Positions 24,397 through 37,800 of a stretch of 64,000 nucleotides of DNA are shown here, one piece after another. This DNA comes from Artemisia argyi (Eukaryota; Streptophyta; Magnoliopsida; Asterales; Asteraceae). The translations under genes and the position numbers were made by a program. Below the pieces are notes generated by a model. That model did no database searches. It was not told where the DNA came from and saw only the letters and a program-made list of their open reading frames with translations. The stretch spans positions 128,603,796 through 128,667,795 of the forward strand of contig CM060692.1 of the NCBI GenBank assembly GCA_030686995.1, in the 5' to 3' direction. Every line of letters starts with the position of its first letter. The stretch's first letter is position 1.

Positions 24397-24917
24397 AAAT
24401 CCCATGATTCCCAATCATCCACCTTTGTCAAATGATATATTAATCTAAACCATATTTGTCAACCTTTCATCATCACCTTCCCGTTTCATTAACGATCATC
24501 CTTCTTCATTTTCCACGTTTATTTTAAAGAACGAATCATTCTCATCTTCATTTTTCTTTAACTCTTTTAGAATATATACTTTGGCATCTTTCGCCAAAAT
24601 ATGTCGGTCGAATCTTTGCATTAGGTCCTAATCACTGTCATGTCTTAAGCATTGGTCATGGTAATTTTTTTTGGGATTTAGGTTGTTGTTTTTAAAACAA
24701 TAATTGCATGAGTCATATTTTTAGTCCATATACCTTAGACATCCATATCTTGTTCCCCAATAAGTGTCATGCATATATCTATCATCATCATTATGTATAT
24801 GTGCATTCTTTTTCAAACTAACTTTGCCTTGTAGCACTCTTCCGTTGCTTGATTTCTTGATGCCTCAAATAAGGGCGAGCATACACCAAGGGGGAGCATT
24901 GGTGATGTGCATTACAT

Positions 24918-24920
<3 letters not shown>

Positions 24921-25003
<83 letters not shown>
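24921..25003. repeat. (AT)n microsatellite, about 41 units
   Basis: Pure TA run near the 3' end of the element interior. Confidence 0.95.
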
Positions 25004-25009
<6 letters not shown>

Positions 25010-25189
25010 CAGGAAACTAACCCTTGATGCAGGTTAAAAGTTTGCAATTTATTTGATCCATGGATTCGCTAGAGTCATATTTTAGAGGTTGATATGATCA
25101 ACGCTTCACTTACGATGATGCAAGCTCGCCTCTTTATTTCAAGAATTGAAGTTTAGTTGAAGTCTCGTCTAGGAGTCCACCTTTTTGCT

Positions 25190-25287
25190 TTGAAAAAAGG
25201 GGGAGAAGAAAAGTTTAAACAAGTAACTTATACATTCTACTATGAGTTATAGTTTACATAGTTTTTCATCTTCAAAAAGGGGGAGAT
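25190..25287 (+). other. Two polypurine tracts before the 3' LTR
   Basis: GAAAAAAGGGGGAGAAGAAA near 25192 and CAAAAAGGGGGAGATT ending at 25287 next to the LTR. Extra PPTs upstream of the functional one are a known Sirevirus habit. Confidence 0.7.
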
Positions 25288-26774
25288 TGTTGGCATGAAT
25301 ATTATGCTATTTAATCTAAACATCCTCTTCATGTTTTGATGATAACAAAGATGTAAGTTACAACATATAACGTAAACTGCTTAAGTTACTTGTGATCACA
25401 ATTCATCTATGCATTCATACGTCAAGGAGCCTGGCATCTCAACGTCGAGTATGCTTCAACAATCACCTAAGGTATGTACAAACAAATGTCTAATACATTT
25501 TATGATCAAAGGGATTTTATTTAGACACTACAAATTTTATAAAATGTTATAAACATCTTATATATTTTGAAAAACACTTTTGGTATATAAAGGAAAATGT
25601 TTAATTCATAATAAATATATGAATTCAAATTTTTAGCCAAAAACAGTTAAAATTTCACAAGATAAACCTTCCCCAGAAAAAGACAAGAAAATTGCCGTTT
25701 CTGTCTAGGCGGCCCCCTTAATTATAAGGGCGGACCCCTTAATTTTAAGGGGGCCGGCCATACAATTAAGGGGCCCGGCATGCTCCAGTTGTCAGAAACT
25801 TTTGCCTATAAATACTGGTTCATTTCTGTAATTTTTCTACACCTTTTACATGAAAATTTTCAGTCCCAATCCTTTCAAAACATCTTTCTAAATCCTTTGA
25901 TCATAAGATTATAAGTTTTTGTTTCAAGTGATCCAATCATTCACCACTCAAAATGCAAAAGATGAATCCTCCCTATTATAAAGCCAACGATGTATTAGAG
26001 TCTAGTTAGTGTTGATGTGAAGTTGTGAGTTATGTCTGTATATGTAATAATTAGATCAAGATGATTTTACTTAGTAGTGAGTCAATGAGTGAGTAAGAAG
26101 TAGTGAGAAGAAGTAGTAGTGTGGAGATGTCATGTAGTTGTGAAGAAGTAGGTGTGTGAATAAGTAGTGGAGTATAGAAGAAGTTGTGAAGTAGTCGTGA
26201 AGTCGTGTAGAAGTTGTGTAGTGATCGAAGTTGTGTCGTGAGTTTGGTCCTAGCTAGAATTAGGACTCGACATTTTACTGGGTGTCGTAAATCGGTGTAA
26301 CCAAAAGTGTGTATGGTTTTCTCCGCCAAAAGGGAGCTTGTTGAGTAGTGTTGTGAACTCTCGAGTAGGTGACTCTGGGAGTGGAGTAGGGAAAGGAAGG
26401 TGTCCTTGTAGCCGAACCATTATAAATCATCGTGTCCGGTTTGCACTCTCTTTCTCTTATCTCTTTACATTTATTCTTGCATTTATTGCTTTATATTTAT
26501 GCTTGCAAATATGTGTTGATTGTTGCTTATATTGTCATGATGATTAATTGTGTTATAGTTACAAGTTAATATTGTGATTGTGTGTATAACTATATGATAT
26601 GGTCTAATAGATTATTATTCACACTTCTCATAATTGAGTTTAACTTAATAGATAATTTGATACAAAACATTTTAAGATTTTAAAAAGGAAAACTTTAATT
26701 GAAGAATTTGGAACAAACCTTTTATAAAACGAAAAAGAGGGAAAATTATTCAACCCCCCTTCTCGTTTTCCACA
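25288..26774 (+). repeat. 3' LTR of the Sirevirus-like element
   Basis: Begins TGTTGGCATGAATATTAT, ends TTTCCACA. Palindrome arms CCCCTTAA (25735-25742) and TTAAGGGG (25745-25752); TATAAATA near 25807. Confidence 0.85.
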
Positions 26775-27404
26775 AACTTGAGTGTATCTTGATATACAAC
26801 AAGTGTCGTAGTCTTGTTCAAGTCTTCTTGTGTTGATTATTGTGATCTTGTTGAGATCTTGGAGATATCTTGTAGCTAGTATGATAGTGTGTTGAACAAG
26901 TGGATCAAGTGTAGAGTGTGTTGATTGTGAGGATCATGTAAGGATCGGGTAGATCGTGTAAGGATCATGTTGATCATGTGAGAAGTTAGGATCGTGTGAG
27001 ATTGGTACTAGCTAGATTAGTACTCGACATTTAGCTTAGTTTCAGAAATCGTGATAAGCGATGTGTATGGTTTTCTCCGCATGAAAGGAGCTTTGTTGAC
27101 ATACTGCTTAGAACTCTCAAGTTGGGTACTCGGGGAGTGGAGTAGGGCAAAGAGGACTTCGTAACCGAACCACTATAAATCTCTTTGTCTCGGTTTGATC
27201 TTTCTATCCCATTTCTTTATATTTCGTACTTATATTAGTTAGTATAGTGTAAAGTTCATATTGGTGTTGATTGATTTCACAAAAGAGTTGAATCAAGGTT
27301 TTTCAAAGAAACTTTCTTAAAAAAGAAAAATAAATCGGTAAAACTATTCAACCCCTCCCCCCTTCTAGTTTTCCACACCGGCCATAGTAGGTTAAATTCT
27401 ACGA

Positions 27405-27512
27405 TCCTAACCAGTGTCCGGGACACTACTAGTGGCCCCCTACCGGGTATATTATCAACATCTACGAGAATGGGATGAGAAACACATTTTGCTCCTAACC
27501 AGTGTCAGAGAC
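27405..27512. repeat. 88-bp tandem duplication in the platform sequence
   Basis: TCCTAACCAGTGTC starts at 27405 and again at 27493. The second unit is interrupted at 27512 by the copia element and resumes at 50315 (ACTGATGGCCCTCTACC, then TCTACGAGAATGGGATGAG). Confidence 0.65.
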
Positions 27513-27844
27513 TGTTAGGATTAAAAGTGACGATCATTATTGAGTCAAATAGTTAGTTAAATATATTCATGTAATAGTTAGTAAAATGCTAGTTTATTAA
27601 GTTTAAGTAAAAGCCTTAATGGCTTGGCCCAAAAGAAGGCCCATGAGAAAGCCCATGGTGGCTAATGTAAAACTATAAATACCCCTCCTAAGCTTGTTAG
27701 GAAGGGTGGGAGTTCATGCTAATACAAGGTTTTATTTCACATAGTGCTCTCCACCTCTCTCTCTCTCTAGTTTCTCTCTCTAGCTCTTCTATCTCTCTCT
27801 AACATCATATTCTTAAGTGATAAAGCTAGATCTAAGGTCCTACA
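27513..27844 (+). repeat. 5' LTR, gag-only copia element
   Basis: TGTTAGGATTAAAAG to AAGGTCCTACA; TATA box CTATAAATACC near 27673; CT-rich microsatellite (CTCTCTCTCT) downstream of it, near the likely transcript start. Confidence 0.9.
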
Positions 27845-27846
27845 AG

Positions 27847-27860
27847 TGGTATCAAGAGCC
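27847..27860 (+). other. Primer binding site TGGTATCAAGAGCC
   Basis: Two bases after the 5' LTR; Met-tRNA-like PBS with one extra A. Same sequence in the relative at 60513-60526. Confidence 0.8.
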
Positions 27861-27956
27861 AAGGGATGATATAGGTTGTTTTAGGTTAGATTTGGTCAAA
27901 AAAACTAGGATTAAAGGTGGTTTTTACGGATCAGACTACTGTTCATACGACGTTTT

Positions 27957-28420
27957 TGCGAGTTAGGGAAATTTTTTGCAAGTTAGGGTGGTTTTTTTTG
28001 CGAGTTTTATCGAGTTAGATCAGTTTCTTGCGAGTTTGATTGAGTTTTAGCGAGTTAGGTTATTATGGTTATCGAGTTTGGGGTAAGCTTTACCGAGTTA
28101 GACTTTTGTTTTTTATCAAGTTTAGTTTTATTTTGGCGAGTTAGCCTTGGTTCCTTATCGTTCATCGAGTAAGGATTTTTATTTGGTTAACACTAAACGA
28201 AACTCTGCCAAAATTACAAGAGCTTATTGAGTTACAAAGATCTTATCGAGTTAGAAAAGATTTACCGAGTTTGATGGTTACCGAGTTAGTAAAGGTTCGA
28301 AGGTTACCGAGTTAGAAAAGCATATACTTTATCGAGTTACAAAGATTTACCGAGTTAGAAAAGGCTTGAAGGTTACCGAGTTAGGGGCATTATCGAGTTA
28401 GGAAGTTTTACCGAGTTTTT
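27957..28420 (+). repeat. Leader with about 20 copies of a CGAGTT-core repeat
   Basis: Between PBS and gag. Forms such as GCGAGTTAG, ATCGAGTTA and ACCGAGTTAGAAAAG recur about every 15-40 bp, all on the same strand. Followed by about 380 bp of AT-rich leader (28421-28803) in which I see nothing else. Confidence 0.75.
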
Positions 28421-28803
28421 TGGCGGGAAAATTTGAGTAAAATTTATTTTTCACTGGAGACTAAACGTTCAATTTTTATGCGAGATTCAAATTTTGGTAT
28501 AACGTTGAAAATTTTGACCCGAAATTCAAATTTTTAGGTCAAAATTCAAAATTTTTTCGGTAAAATTTGGCGTCAAAATTTTTAAAACTCAAATTTTTCT
28601 GGTAACCTTAGAACTGCATTTCATAGTGATTTTCAAATTTTTGAGAGAGAAAATTTTCAAAATATTTTTGGAGGGAAAATTCGAAATCACTAAAATCTAT
28701 CATTTACGCTTTTCAAACTTCGCCAAAAACATCTAATCTTCAAACAACAACCTTTCTTATCTTAAAAGATCCTAAGATCAACTTTATCACACATCGTTAC
28801 TCA

Positions 28804-31800
28804 ATGGAAATGAAAGTGCAAATCCAAGAGAGAGATTTTAAGAAAAAGTTTACAGCATTCAAGTCACAAGTTGAGAAGGTTATAAACATATTTGGATACG
28901 AGTCAAGGTTCGATCAAGCATTTGAATACCACGTCAGAGACCGATTTCATTATTTCCAAGAAAAACTCAATCAAAACCTGAATCAACTTGAAAAACTACT
29001 CAATGAAGAAGAACTTCATACATGTGACTGCAGGGAAGGTCTTATAGTATCTTTAACACTTGGATAATGAACCAGTCAGAGTTTATCGATGCATTTTACC
29101 AAAAATTTAGGGTAAGCTATTCGACCTTCAGAACTCAAAGCATAAATGATATGGGAGAACTCGAAAAGATACTTGATGCTGAGGAAGCTGAGTTAAATGA
29201 AATTGAGAAGTAGAAATGGGAAAGAGAGCAGATTGAAAAAGATATGTAGTTAAAAGAAACAGAGCAGATTGAAAAAGATATGCAGTTAAAAGAAAGAGAG
29301 CTAATTGAAAGTGAGATGCAGTTAAAGGAAACAAAGGTGATTGAAAGAGAGACAGACAAAGCTTTTCAAACAGAAGAGGAAACGGTCAATGAAGGTGATG
29401 CATTAGATGATAGTTTAGTTTTCATGGAAAGTGATTCATCTTCAGAACAGCAGGTTGAAAGCAGCAGTCCAAGCTATGATTCGGATGCTAATGGTACACA
29501 AAGGAATGAAGCTATTTGGGATACCGAGGATGATCACATCAGACCTTCATCAGACACAGAGATATTGGCTACGGTACAACATTCAAACTATAATGGTGTT
29601 GTGTTCGATAATGTGTTTGCTCATAATCAGACACATCCTGAGCATCCTGAGTCTGTTAGTGACACTTATGTGGTGGAACAAAATGATAGTAATATCACTT
29701 TTGATACTCCAGATATGGATCCTAATAGAGGTGAGCCTGCCCAGGATGGATCTTCTTATGAACAAGATCGTGCCTTATTTGCTTCATTAATCAATAATTT
29801 CAAACATGAACTTGACAAGTGCAAAAACGACAATCGTGAAGCTAAGCAAACGAATGTCTTTTTGAACAAAGAGATTGCGAGATTTAAGGAAATGGAAAAA
29901 CGTTTTGAAAATGCAACAACAAGAAATGCTAAACTTGAAATTGAAATCTCAAACCTTAAATCTCACGCTCAAAAGTTTGAAATGTATGGAGAGTCTGTCA
30001 AACCACTTTTAAAACGAAATGAAGAACTTGAAGTTGGTTATAGAGAAGCTGTTCTTCGTGAAAAACGTTCCATTCAAAATCTGGATGCTCAAATGGTTGT
30101 TAACAACAGAAAGGTTCAAGCGCTTTTAAAAGAGAACAATGATTTAAAACGTGAAAATTCAAAGCTTCAGAAAACCAAATCAAATTTTGAGATTGTAAAC
30201 ACAAAACTTGAGAATGAAAACCAAGAGTTTTTGAAACGAACAAACGATCTTGAAAACAAACTTCGAAAATTGGGACAGACTTCTCAGACTATCAACATGC
30301 TGCCTACTAAAGATGAGGAGGTTGAGAAACAAACATCTGGGATTGGTTTTGTGAATAATGCTAATGTGGAAAATGAAAAACCTTGTTTTTTTAAACAAAG
30401 TGCAAAAGTTGACACCTATTTTGTATAACGCTAATGATATGGGAAAAGAATTGTCAAATGATCTTTTGTTTGAGTCTCAAGATATTTTAAAATCTGAAGA
30501 GGAAAAACGTTTGAAAGTAAAACAAACAAAAAACCTACTCTCCACGGCTTTGTGTATGGTTGTCTACAATTGACAGATATACCAAAAGAACCTTTCAAAA
30601 GAAAAGACACAAATGTGAAAAGATTTTTCAAAGAAGCTCAACTTGCTACCTATGATGCTAATTTATGGCAAAATAGAGCAAGGTAATATTTTGTAATCTT
30701 AAACATCACATTGAGCAAACGTTAAAGGTCATTTGGTTTAAGCAAGAAAACATCACAAACAACATTTTCTCTAATCCTCTTTCATCAGATGTACGCCTTA
30801 AGTTAGAAGTCAAAAAGATTTTGAAAGATGAGATTGAACCTCGTGTGAAAGATATTAACTTATGTTTTGAGTACTTTGAAAAACATCTTGTAACTGAAAT
30901 GAGAGAAGATCTAAAGTACGTTCATTCTCTTGAAGACGAATTTGATGAAAAATGCTTAATTCTGGACATTCAAAAAGAATTTTTCACAAACCAAATAGAG
31001 TCGTTCAAGTCAGCATCTGTCAGCCATGAGTATGAGAATGTGCATCTTGAACAAACATCTTCTTTGAAATCTGAAAATCTTTGTCTCAAAAAGAAAATCA
31101 CCGAGCTTTCATAAGAAGCAACTGATGTCAAAGAAGAACTGTAAAAAAGAACTGCTCAGTTTGAGAAACATCTTGCAAAACTCGAAGCACAAAGTATATC
31201 TTTCCAACTAAAACTGCAAGAGCATAATGAGAAAATGTCTTCTAAAAACTCTTTGACATCAGTGCTTGAAGAAAAAGAAAATATTTTTGAAGAAAATTGT
31301 GATGATACCAATATCAAGTTTGATTTAGACGAACTTGATACAAAAAATCTTGAATTGGAACATGTTGTGGCATCATTACAAAAAGAAAATGAGCATTTGA
31401 AACAGACTTACAAAAACTTGTTTGATTCAATCAAGCGGTCAAGAGTTCAGAATCAAACTTCAAACAAATCTGACTCTCAGATCACACCAAATCATCTTTT
31501 TGAAAAAGAAAAATCTGTGCTTCAAAAGAAAATTGTTGAATTGGAAAAAACGATTGCACAACAAACCAAGGATTTTGGTGATGCAAAAAATGATTTTTCA
31601 ATCAAAACAGACAAATATGAAAAATATTTAGCACATCTTGAAAACAAAATGCTTCTTTGCAAGAAAAACTGGCATCATCAGATCATCTTTCTCTTCAAAA
31701 AGAATACAATGATTTGAGAACGTCATACAATGCCTTAAAAGCAAAGTTTGATGTTCTTAACCGGTCAAAAGGAAAATCTCAAGTTTTAAACGAGTCTAAA

Positions 31801-32028
31801 CCACAAGTAAGTGTTTCAGAAAAGCTTTACATGGGTGAATCTTTAAAATCATTTTCAAAAAGGGTTTCTCAATTTACCACCTATTCTTTGCAAAAAGGAA
31901 GGAAGTTTTCAAAGAGACCAAATTTTTCTGAAACATTTACTCTTCAAAAGGTTTCAAATGCAAGTGCTCATAAAGAAAAGAATCAAGGTTTTCAAACTCC
32001 ATACTCTCGTTTTACTTAGGTAAAGCCA
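28804..32028 (+). pseudogene. gag: Coiled-coil Gag of the copia element, decayed (5' part)
   Basis: Starts at ATG 28804. After 87 codons the frame ends in TAATG, where a new frame starts at 29067. Stops follow near 29211 and 29256, then a 382-codon frame (29280-30428) and further frames shifted at about 30410, 31112-31143 and 31700. The N-terminal region resembles copia gag. The rest is long heptad-rich coiled coil with Lys/Glu-rich words such as KENEHLKQTYKNLFDSIKR and SENLCLKKKI, typical of a copia Gag family I recall from Asteraceae. Residues near 29226-29354 derive from a 36-bp (12-codon) tandem repeat. The basic C terminus (32029-32123) is interrupted by the Tekay-like LTR and continues at 47295. 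No zinc knuckle seen. Confidence 0.75.
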
Positions 32029-32123
32029 GTGTGGAAACCAAAGCAAAGCCGTTCAAAACACTTGAAATATTCATACTCTGAAATGCTTCCGATAAAACAA
32101 AAGAATGGCTATGCTTTGAAAAA

Positions 32124-33122
32124 TGTCACAATTCGTAATTTCATGTCCTTTTTCAAACGTCGAAATTTCATTTTTCATCCCAGAAGTTACTATTCATTTT
32201 TACTATTCATATCCGAAATTTTTATTTTATATTCTCGTAAGTTAAACTATTTTAACGATAATCCGAGAGTTTGGCACTCGTCGGATCATTTCTGCAAAAA
32301 TCACGAAGCCGTGTCCGAGATTTACTTTTGGGTTTAAACGTCATTCCAGCATCCCGATATGTCCATAAAACATTATAAACGATATAAATATGATTTTCTC
32401 TCATTTTACGACAATTCTAAAAGTTTTGGAATTTTACGTTTTCCAGTTCAGCGTTTTACGCGAATTTCGCGTTTTAAACCCACGTTTCCAGTTTTAACAG
32501 CGTTTATGCAACCCGATGGAACTTACCATTCATTTTATATTTTCTTATGGAGTATTTTGACAAGTTTAGTCATTCTTTCAAGTTTCATATTTTTACGATA
32601 CCCGGATTTACGTTTCGCGGCTTAACAATTTACGTATAGCGATTATCGGAACCAAAACTGACTCCGTAAACCAGATAATACCAAGCTTACTACATACTCT
32701 TCCTATTTTTATACATGTGCCGCCCCTCCCCCCTCCCCCTCACCATGTTACTTCCACTTCATCATTTATTTACCAAAATGCCATTGGATTAGATATTTTC
32801 TACATAAACACAATTAACACAATCATATTTACTTTAAAGAATAAAAAAGGTGAGGTTTTCCTCTTGTTCTTCCTCCCTAGCCACGACCCATAATAAAAAC
32901 ACAAGCAAGATCCATCAATTTTTGAAGATCAAGACATAATCAAACTCTACTTTCATTCCTTGTTAGGGTTTTGTAATATAAACTCAAGGTTTTATAAGTT
33001 TTCATCTCCAAAGCTCACTAATCTTTCAAAGTAAGTTTACAAAATTCATTTTCATCATTTCTTCATATCTTTACGATCATGTGATTTCTATACATGATTT
33101 CATGCATATGCTAGTTTATACC

Positions 33123-33211
<89 letters not shown>

Positions 33212-35600
33212 TTGAAACACTAGATATGGAAACCCTTGTTAGATCCAGTTGATTGATGATGTTTAAGAACCCATGACACCCTAAGAAGGTGTATGATAGG
33301 ATTAGACTAGATTTGTGGAGATTGGAAGTGATTTGGAGTGGATTTGGACAAGTATTAAACAAGAAAAATGAATTTTAGCCACTATATAAAAGTTGCTATC
33401 CATTTTTGTAAAATTCAGAAAACTCAGGGGTTTCCGGGTAACTTTGGGCTAGAGATTTAGAAAATACTTTCAAAAACGAAGCCGTGGGCGAAAGAACGGA
33501 TTAAAACGAGTTTATAACGAAGGAGATATGATTTTTGCAAGTTTAACGACGAAAACTATTTTCTGAAAATTTTACTTGCTGTCCCACGATTTTCAATGGG
33601 CAATCTGAGGTGTAAAACTTGATCTAGCCATCCCGACGTATCAAAAATATATTAGTATGTTGTCCCAAGATTCCGGGGATATAAAGAACGTAGAAAACAA
33701 GCTTATAACGACCAAGATATACACGTTTCAAAATCGACGAAACTCTATTTATTTTCATCAGTTTTTTAGCAAAATATTACTAAGTATAGAAAAACAGTTT
33801 TTGTAATACATCATGTTGAGAGCCAATTTACTCATTGATAAACTCATTTATGAAAAATTTACATCATTAACAAAAAGTTAGTTTACTCAGCCTAGTTTTT
33901 AAAACATCCAATCGTTTGTCAAAAGGATTTATAACGAACAACTTATGGTCTTCCAAACTTTCCCGAAAACTGCCTAGAGTTTGCCAAAACAGCCCAAATA
34001 CCTCACTTGACGGCTATATTCCTTTATGATCGAGACCCGTATAGACAAACTTCACTTCTGTGACTTTTTATATATGGTGAAAATCTTCTTAGAACTACTG
34101 AGCTTCATTCCTAACTCTTAATATTCACTATTTCACGACTAGTTTTGCAAGACCATTTTACCACTAATAGAAATAATAATACTTCTACGTACTAAATCCT
34201 AGATTTTCTATAAATACTACCAAAGTGCCAAATTTTTAACCATCGAAGTACTTATGATTACAAGCTTATTTATACGACTATTAAACGTTATTTCAAGGTT
34301 TTCAAAGCAAGGAATTCAACACTACCATTTATATATACGATATATATATATATTACGACTAGTTTTATAAGTCTAGTTAGACTTATTTTTCCCAAGTTAT
34401 GGAAAAACATATTACTTTGACAATAACAAGTATTTTCAAGTTAAGAGTGGTATAGGCATCATGTGCATGTGCATTCATTACATCATTTCATGATCTAAAG
34501 TAGATCATTTTCACTCATCTTAGGTTGCGGCTAGTGTTCGCACCTTATTGTCCCGATCATTTTACCATCATTGTACCATCATACCAGGTGAGTCATAGCC
34601 CCACTTTTACTTGTTTAATGACTTTATAAACTCTTTGGGGGAGATACATGCTTCAATACTTGTTCTATGCTTTTATACGATTTGAATTACTTATTGGGAA
34701 GAATACGCTGCTTGAATTATTTTTGTACAATGCCAAAGTATTAAATTCCATACATTGCTTAAGGTGTCTTACTACCAAGTTAAGTCCCTTTTATTATCAT
34801 GGACCGTTAATTATAATGCCAAGCGAGAGTGAGTGAATAGATCTATTGAGGGTGACGCCTCCATTCGTGTTTGGGTTGCTCCAACGGAATTACGAATGCA
34901 TTTCATGTCTAAACAATTTGAGTGCCTGGTAGACACTCCTTTGGGGCCAATACAATACTATGTCTAGCTTCGGGGTCATGAGCTTAAGAGACAATGTAGC
35001 ATTTTTGACATATTGTCACCTTACTTTATACTTATGGCTATTGTACATACGAGATTACTTATAAAGTCACGATACTTTTCCATCACTATTACTACTGAAT
35101 TACGATGCTTTTGCATCAATCTTATTACTTTTGTTTACATAAACCAAACTTATTACTTTTAGCAGTGGGTTGTGAACACACAGGTTACAAGTCTCTTATG
35201 GCGGGACTTGTAACTGAGTGGATTTACGATGCCTTTGCTGGGAAATCTTCATTCATATGCATTACATTCTTTTTCACAAGCATCTATGAACTCACCAACC
35301 TCGTGTTGACACTTTAGCATGTATTTTCAGGTATTAAGCAATGGCACGCTACAGGAGGTTTTGGCAGGGCATGGCATGGTCATAGAAGACTCTGATTACT
35401 CATTTGGGGACCGTTTTAAACTATTTTAAGGGCCTACTTCCGCACTACTTTTAACAATGTAAATTCAACATTTTTGATTTAACTACTTTATTCTAAATGA
35501 TTGAAGTGACAACCATTTTTGTACTTGTGTTGTGATATCAATTGAGTTACACCCCAGCTGCATGTATGCTTCCGCTGGACCCGATTTTGGGGGTGTAACA
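32124..35600 (+). repeat. 5' LTR, Tekay-like element
   Basis: Starts TGTCACAATTCGTAATTTC, ends GGGGGTGTAACA. Likely TATA box ACTATATAAAAG near 33381. Contains an AT microsatellite at 33127-33209 and a short one near 34338. No genuine ORF. Confidence 0.88.
33127..33209. repeat. (AT)n microsatellite in the Tekay-like 5' LTR
   Basis: About 41 TA units. The partner site in the 3' LTR is 44825-44905. Confidence 0.95.
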
Positions 35601-35603
35601 GAT

Positions 35604-35615
35604 TGGTATCAGAGC
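35604..35615 (+). other. Primer binding site, initiator-Met-tRNA type
   Basis: TGGTATCAGAGC, three bases after the LTR end; exact consensus. Confidence 0.88.
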
Positions 35616-35616
35616 T

Positions 35617-37800
35617 TTGGCTATAGCGAACTGAGTGTTTTTAAAACCTAGACTATAGCTACTTTTACGAAAACTTAACCCTATGACCGTCACGTGCCTG
35701 CCTGCCAAGCTGAAGCCTTATTTGTGGTTAGTTGCTGACATAGGTGATGAGATTTGTATCTCATTATCTGGTATATTATATTCATTTATTATAGCTGATT
35801 ACTATAATTGTATTTCATATAAGCATGCACATGTATCATATATGTCACCGCATTATGTTTTTCCTTGCATAGTTTCATCATTTGACCTCGAGTTTGGTCA
35901 CCTACCTTAGTCATTCAGAACGTCTTTGTATTCGTCAAGGACATAGTATTAGTATGACTGAGCTGAGTATTTCAAAATTCATGGAACCTCGGTGGAATAT
36001 AGACTGGTCATCTATATTCGACCCGGGATAGTGAGATATAGGCTGACCACCTATGTCTGACTCAGAGATGAATTTTGCAACACTGAGAATAGTTATAATA
36101 AAATTCTGTCTGGATGGAATCCTCTACTCAATTTCCAAAGGTTTCATTCATGTGTGTGTATACCCTCGTTGTCAGAACATTCATACTTTTCATCACTTCA
36201 TGAACCACCGATTGGAAGCACGTCAACTGGTCATTTCATTTCATGAACATTTACGTCTACGCACAATACACTTACATCACAGTATTTTCTTTTATCACAA
36301 TCTTATTTTGTCGCAGTTGTCACAGTCTCTTCCCTTCTCACCATCACTATCATTTCCTTTCCCCATCCCCATATATATAAGGAATTAGCTGACACTATAT
36401 AGTTTCCTATGCCACTCATCACTCACTACTCCCTATATTGTTAAGTGGATATTATCAATGACCTCCCTAGGAAAGACTTTTCATACCATCTATAAGGAGA
36501 ATCTCTCAGTACATTAAGACCATTTCAAAACTCAACAGAATTCCCAGGATATCACCAAACCATTCGAACCACTATCACTGGCCTGATCGCCAAAATTCCA
36601 TCATCTAGAAAGTATTGGCTTGACTGAATTGCATGATTAGTTTCGATACGAGTGCTCACTAAGCAACACCATAGAGATAAATCCAACCTCTTAACTGAAA
36701 CTATAGATTGAACATGTCCTCACCAATAGACTTTATTCAAACATGTTAGACACCTATGCCTTTGTGCAGACATACATACCTGGCTATTTTATCCTCTTAA
36801 TATTTTCACTTTTAAATGGATTTTTCTCCAAACTACAGTTATACAAAACATATATCTTGTAAGAAATACTTTTTTGAGACACTTATTTTGATAAGCAAAT
36901 TCCTTTTGGTTAATCCTTTACAAAACTATTGAATTGTTAGGAAATTTTAAACATCGATCTTTGGTAAACCGTATTATCCACCTTATGTTGAAAACTGTCC
37001 TATCTTACATAACTATTAAATTTTGAAACATCAAGAAAAATGTTACTTGGAAAGTCGTTGCTTAAACTTGTAGATTCATTTATTCGGGGAAGGTTTATGA
37101 ACAAAACACAATCTCAAAAAAAACTTTGAAAAATCAATCACTATATTACATCACTTATACATTTAGGATTTTGTGATTTAATGACATAGAGCTTGGGGAA
37201 AATCTTAGTAATGGAGACTAAGTATCGTAGGTGGAGAAAGACTCAATTCATGACATCCTGCGGAGGATCACAACCTTATCCTAATCTATTATTTCCAATA
37301 ATACCCTTTGACGAACCTAACTTTGTAAGATTTTTCCACAAGATTCATGATACCTATTCCAACTATTCCTAATGGAGGAATTTGATTCACCTCAAACTGT
37401 TGGCAAATTTCATTAAGATCCCTTTGGAACCACACAACCTATTATCTTCAGACTAATGGTCAGGATTAGAGAATGATTCAAACATAGGGAGATATGCCTA
37501 AATCGGGTGTAATTGTTTCTGGAAATGGTTGGGCTGACCATTTGCTATAAATTAGACTCACTTACAACAATAGATATCACACGATCCCAAGGACAACATC
37601 ATTGAGACACAATTCACAAACATGGAGATATAAACCCGAGAAACATTGGACCATTCAATATTTCAGACAGAATGAGCCTAGTGGCCTACAAACTTGAGCT
37701 CCTATTAGAGCTCAGTAGTTTACATAATGAATATCATCATCTTTTCACCAATACCACTTCAGAGACCAACACAAACTGAACTTCGGGACGAAGTTCCTTT
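35617..37800 (+). pseudogene. Decayed interior of the Tekay-like element (integrase end recognisable)
   Basis: Gag, protease and RT are not recognisable. Around 37380-37560 stop-riddled frames still read like the integrase region (QTNGQDERMIQT-like, then LTYNNRYH-like). The last 100 bp preserve the usual chromovirus end, GGGACGAAGTTCCTTTTAGA. The autonomous form is normally around 5 kb inside, so more than half is missing. Confidence 0.6.

Larger units (their letters stand above)
18527..26774 (+). mobile_element. Sirevirus-like element without gag or pol (8.2 kb)
   Basis: Two LTRs (18527-19997 and 25288-26774) in the same orientation, a PBS (20000-20011) and a PPT ending at 25287. The flanking repeat is imperfect, AACAT (18522-18526) and AACTT (26775-26779). 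It inserted into LTR B. The 5.3 kb interior has no recognisable gag, protease, integrase or RT, only one low-complexity reading frame near the 3' end, so it is a large non-autonomous derivative. The LTRs differ by several percent by eye, making it older than the copia at 38552. Confidence 0.82.
17783..27377 (+). mobile_element. Sirevirus LTR (subfamily B), split by a nested element
   Basis: LTR halves 17783-18526 and 26780-27377 (about 1.34 kb joined) surround the insertion 18527-26774. It starts TGTTGATGCAAATAATG, ends TTTTCCACA, and carries the GTTTTCTCCGC and CCGAACCACTATAAAT blocks at 27070-27180. No PBS follows 27377 and no PPT precedes 17783, so it looks like a solo LTR, but I see no flanking target duplication (CTATC versus CCGGC). 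Confidence 0.65.

Noticed and set aside
24764..25047. Frames of alternating Ile-Tyr on both strands
   Set aside because: Translations of the AT microsatellite; the same applies at 33126-33362, 44808-45002 and 45910-46098.
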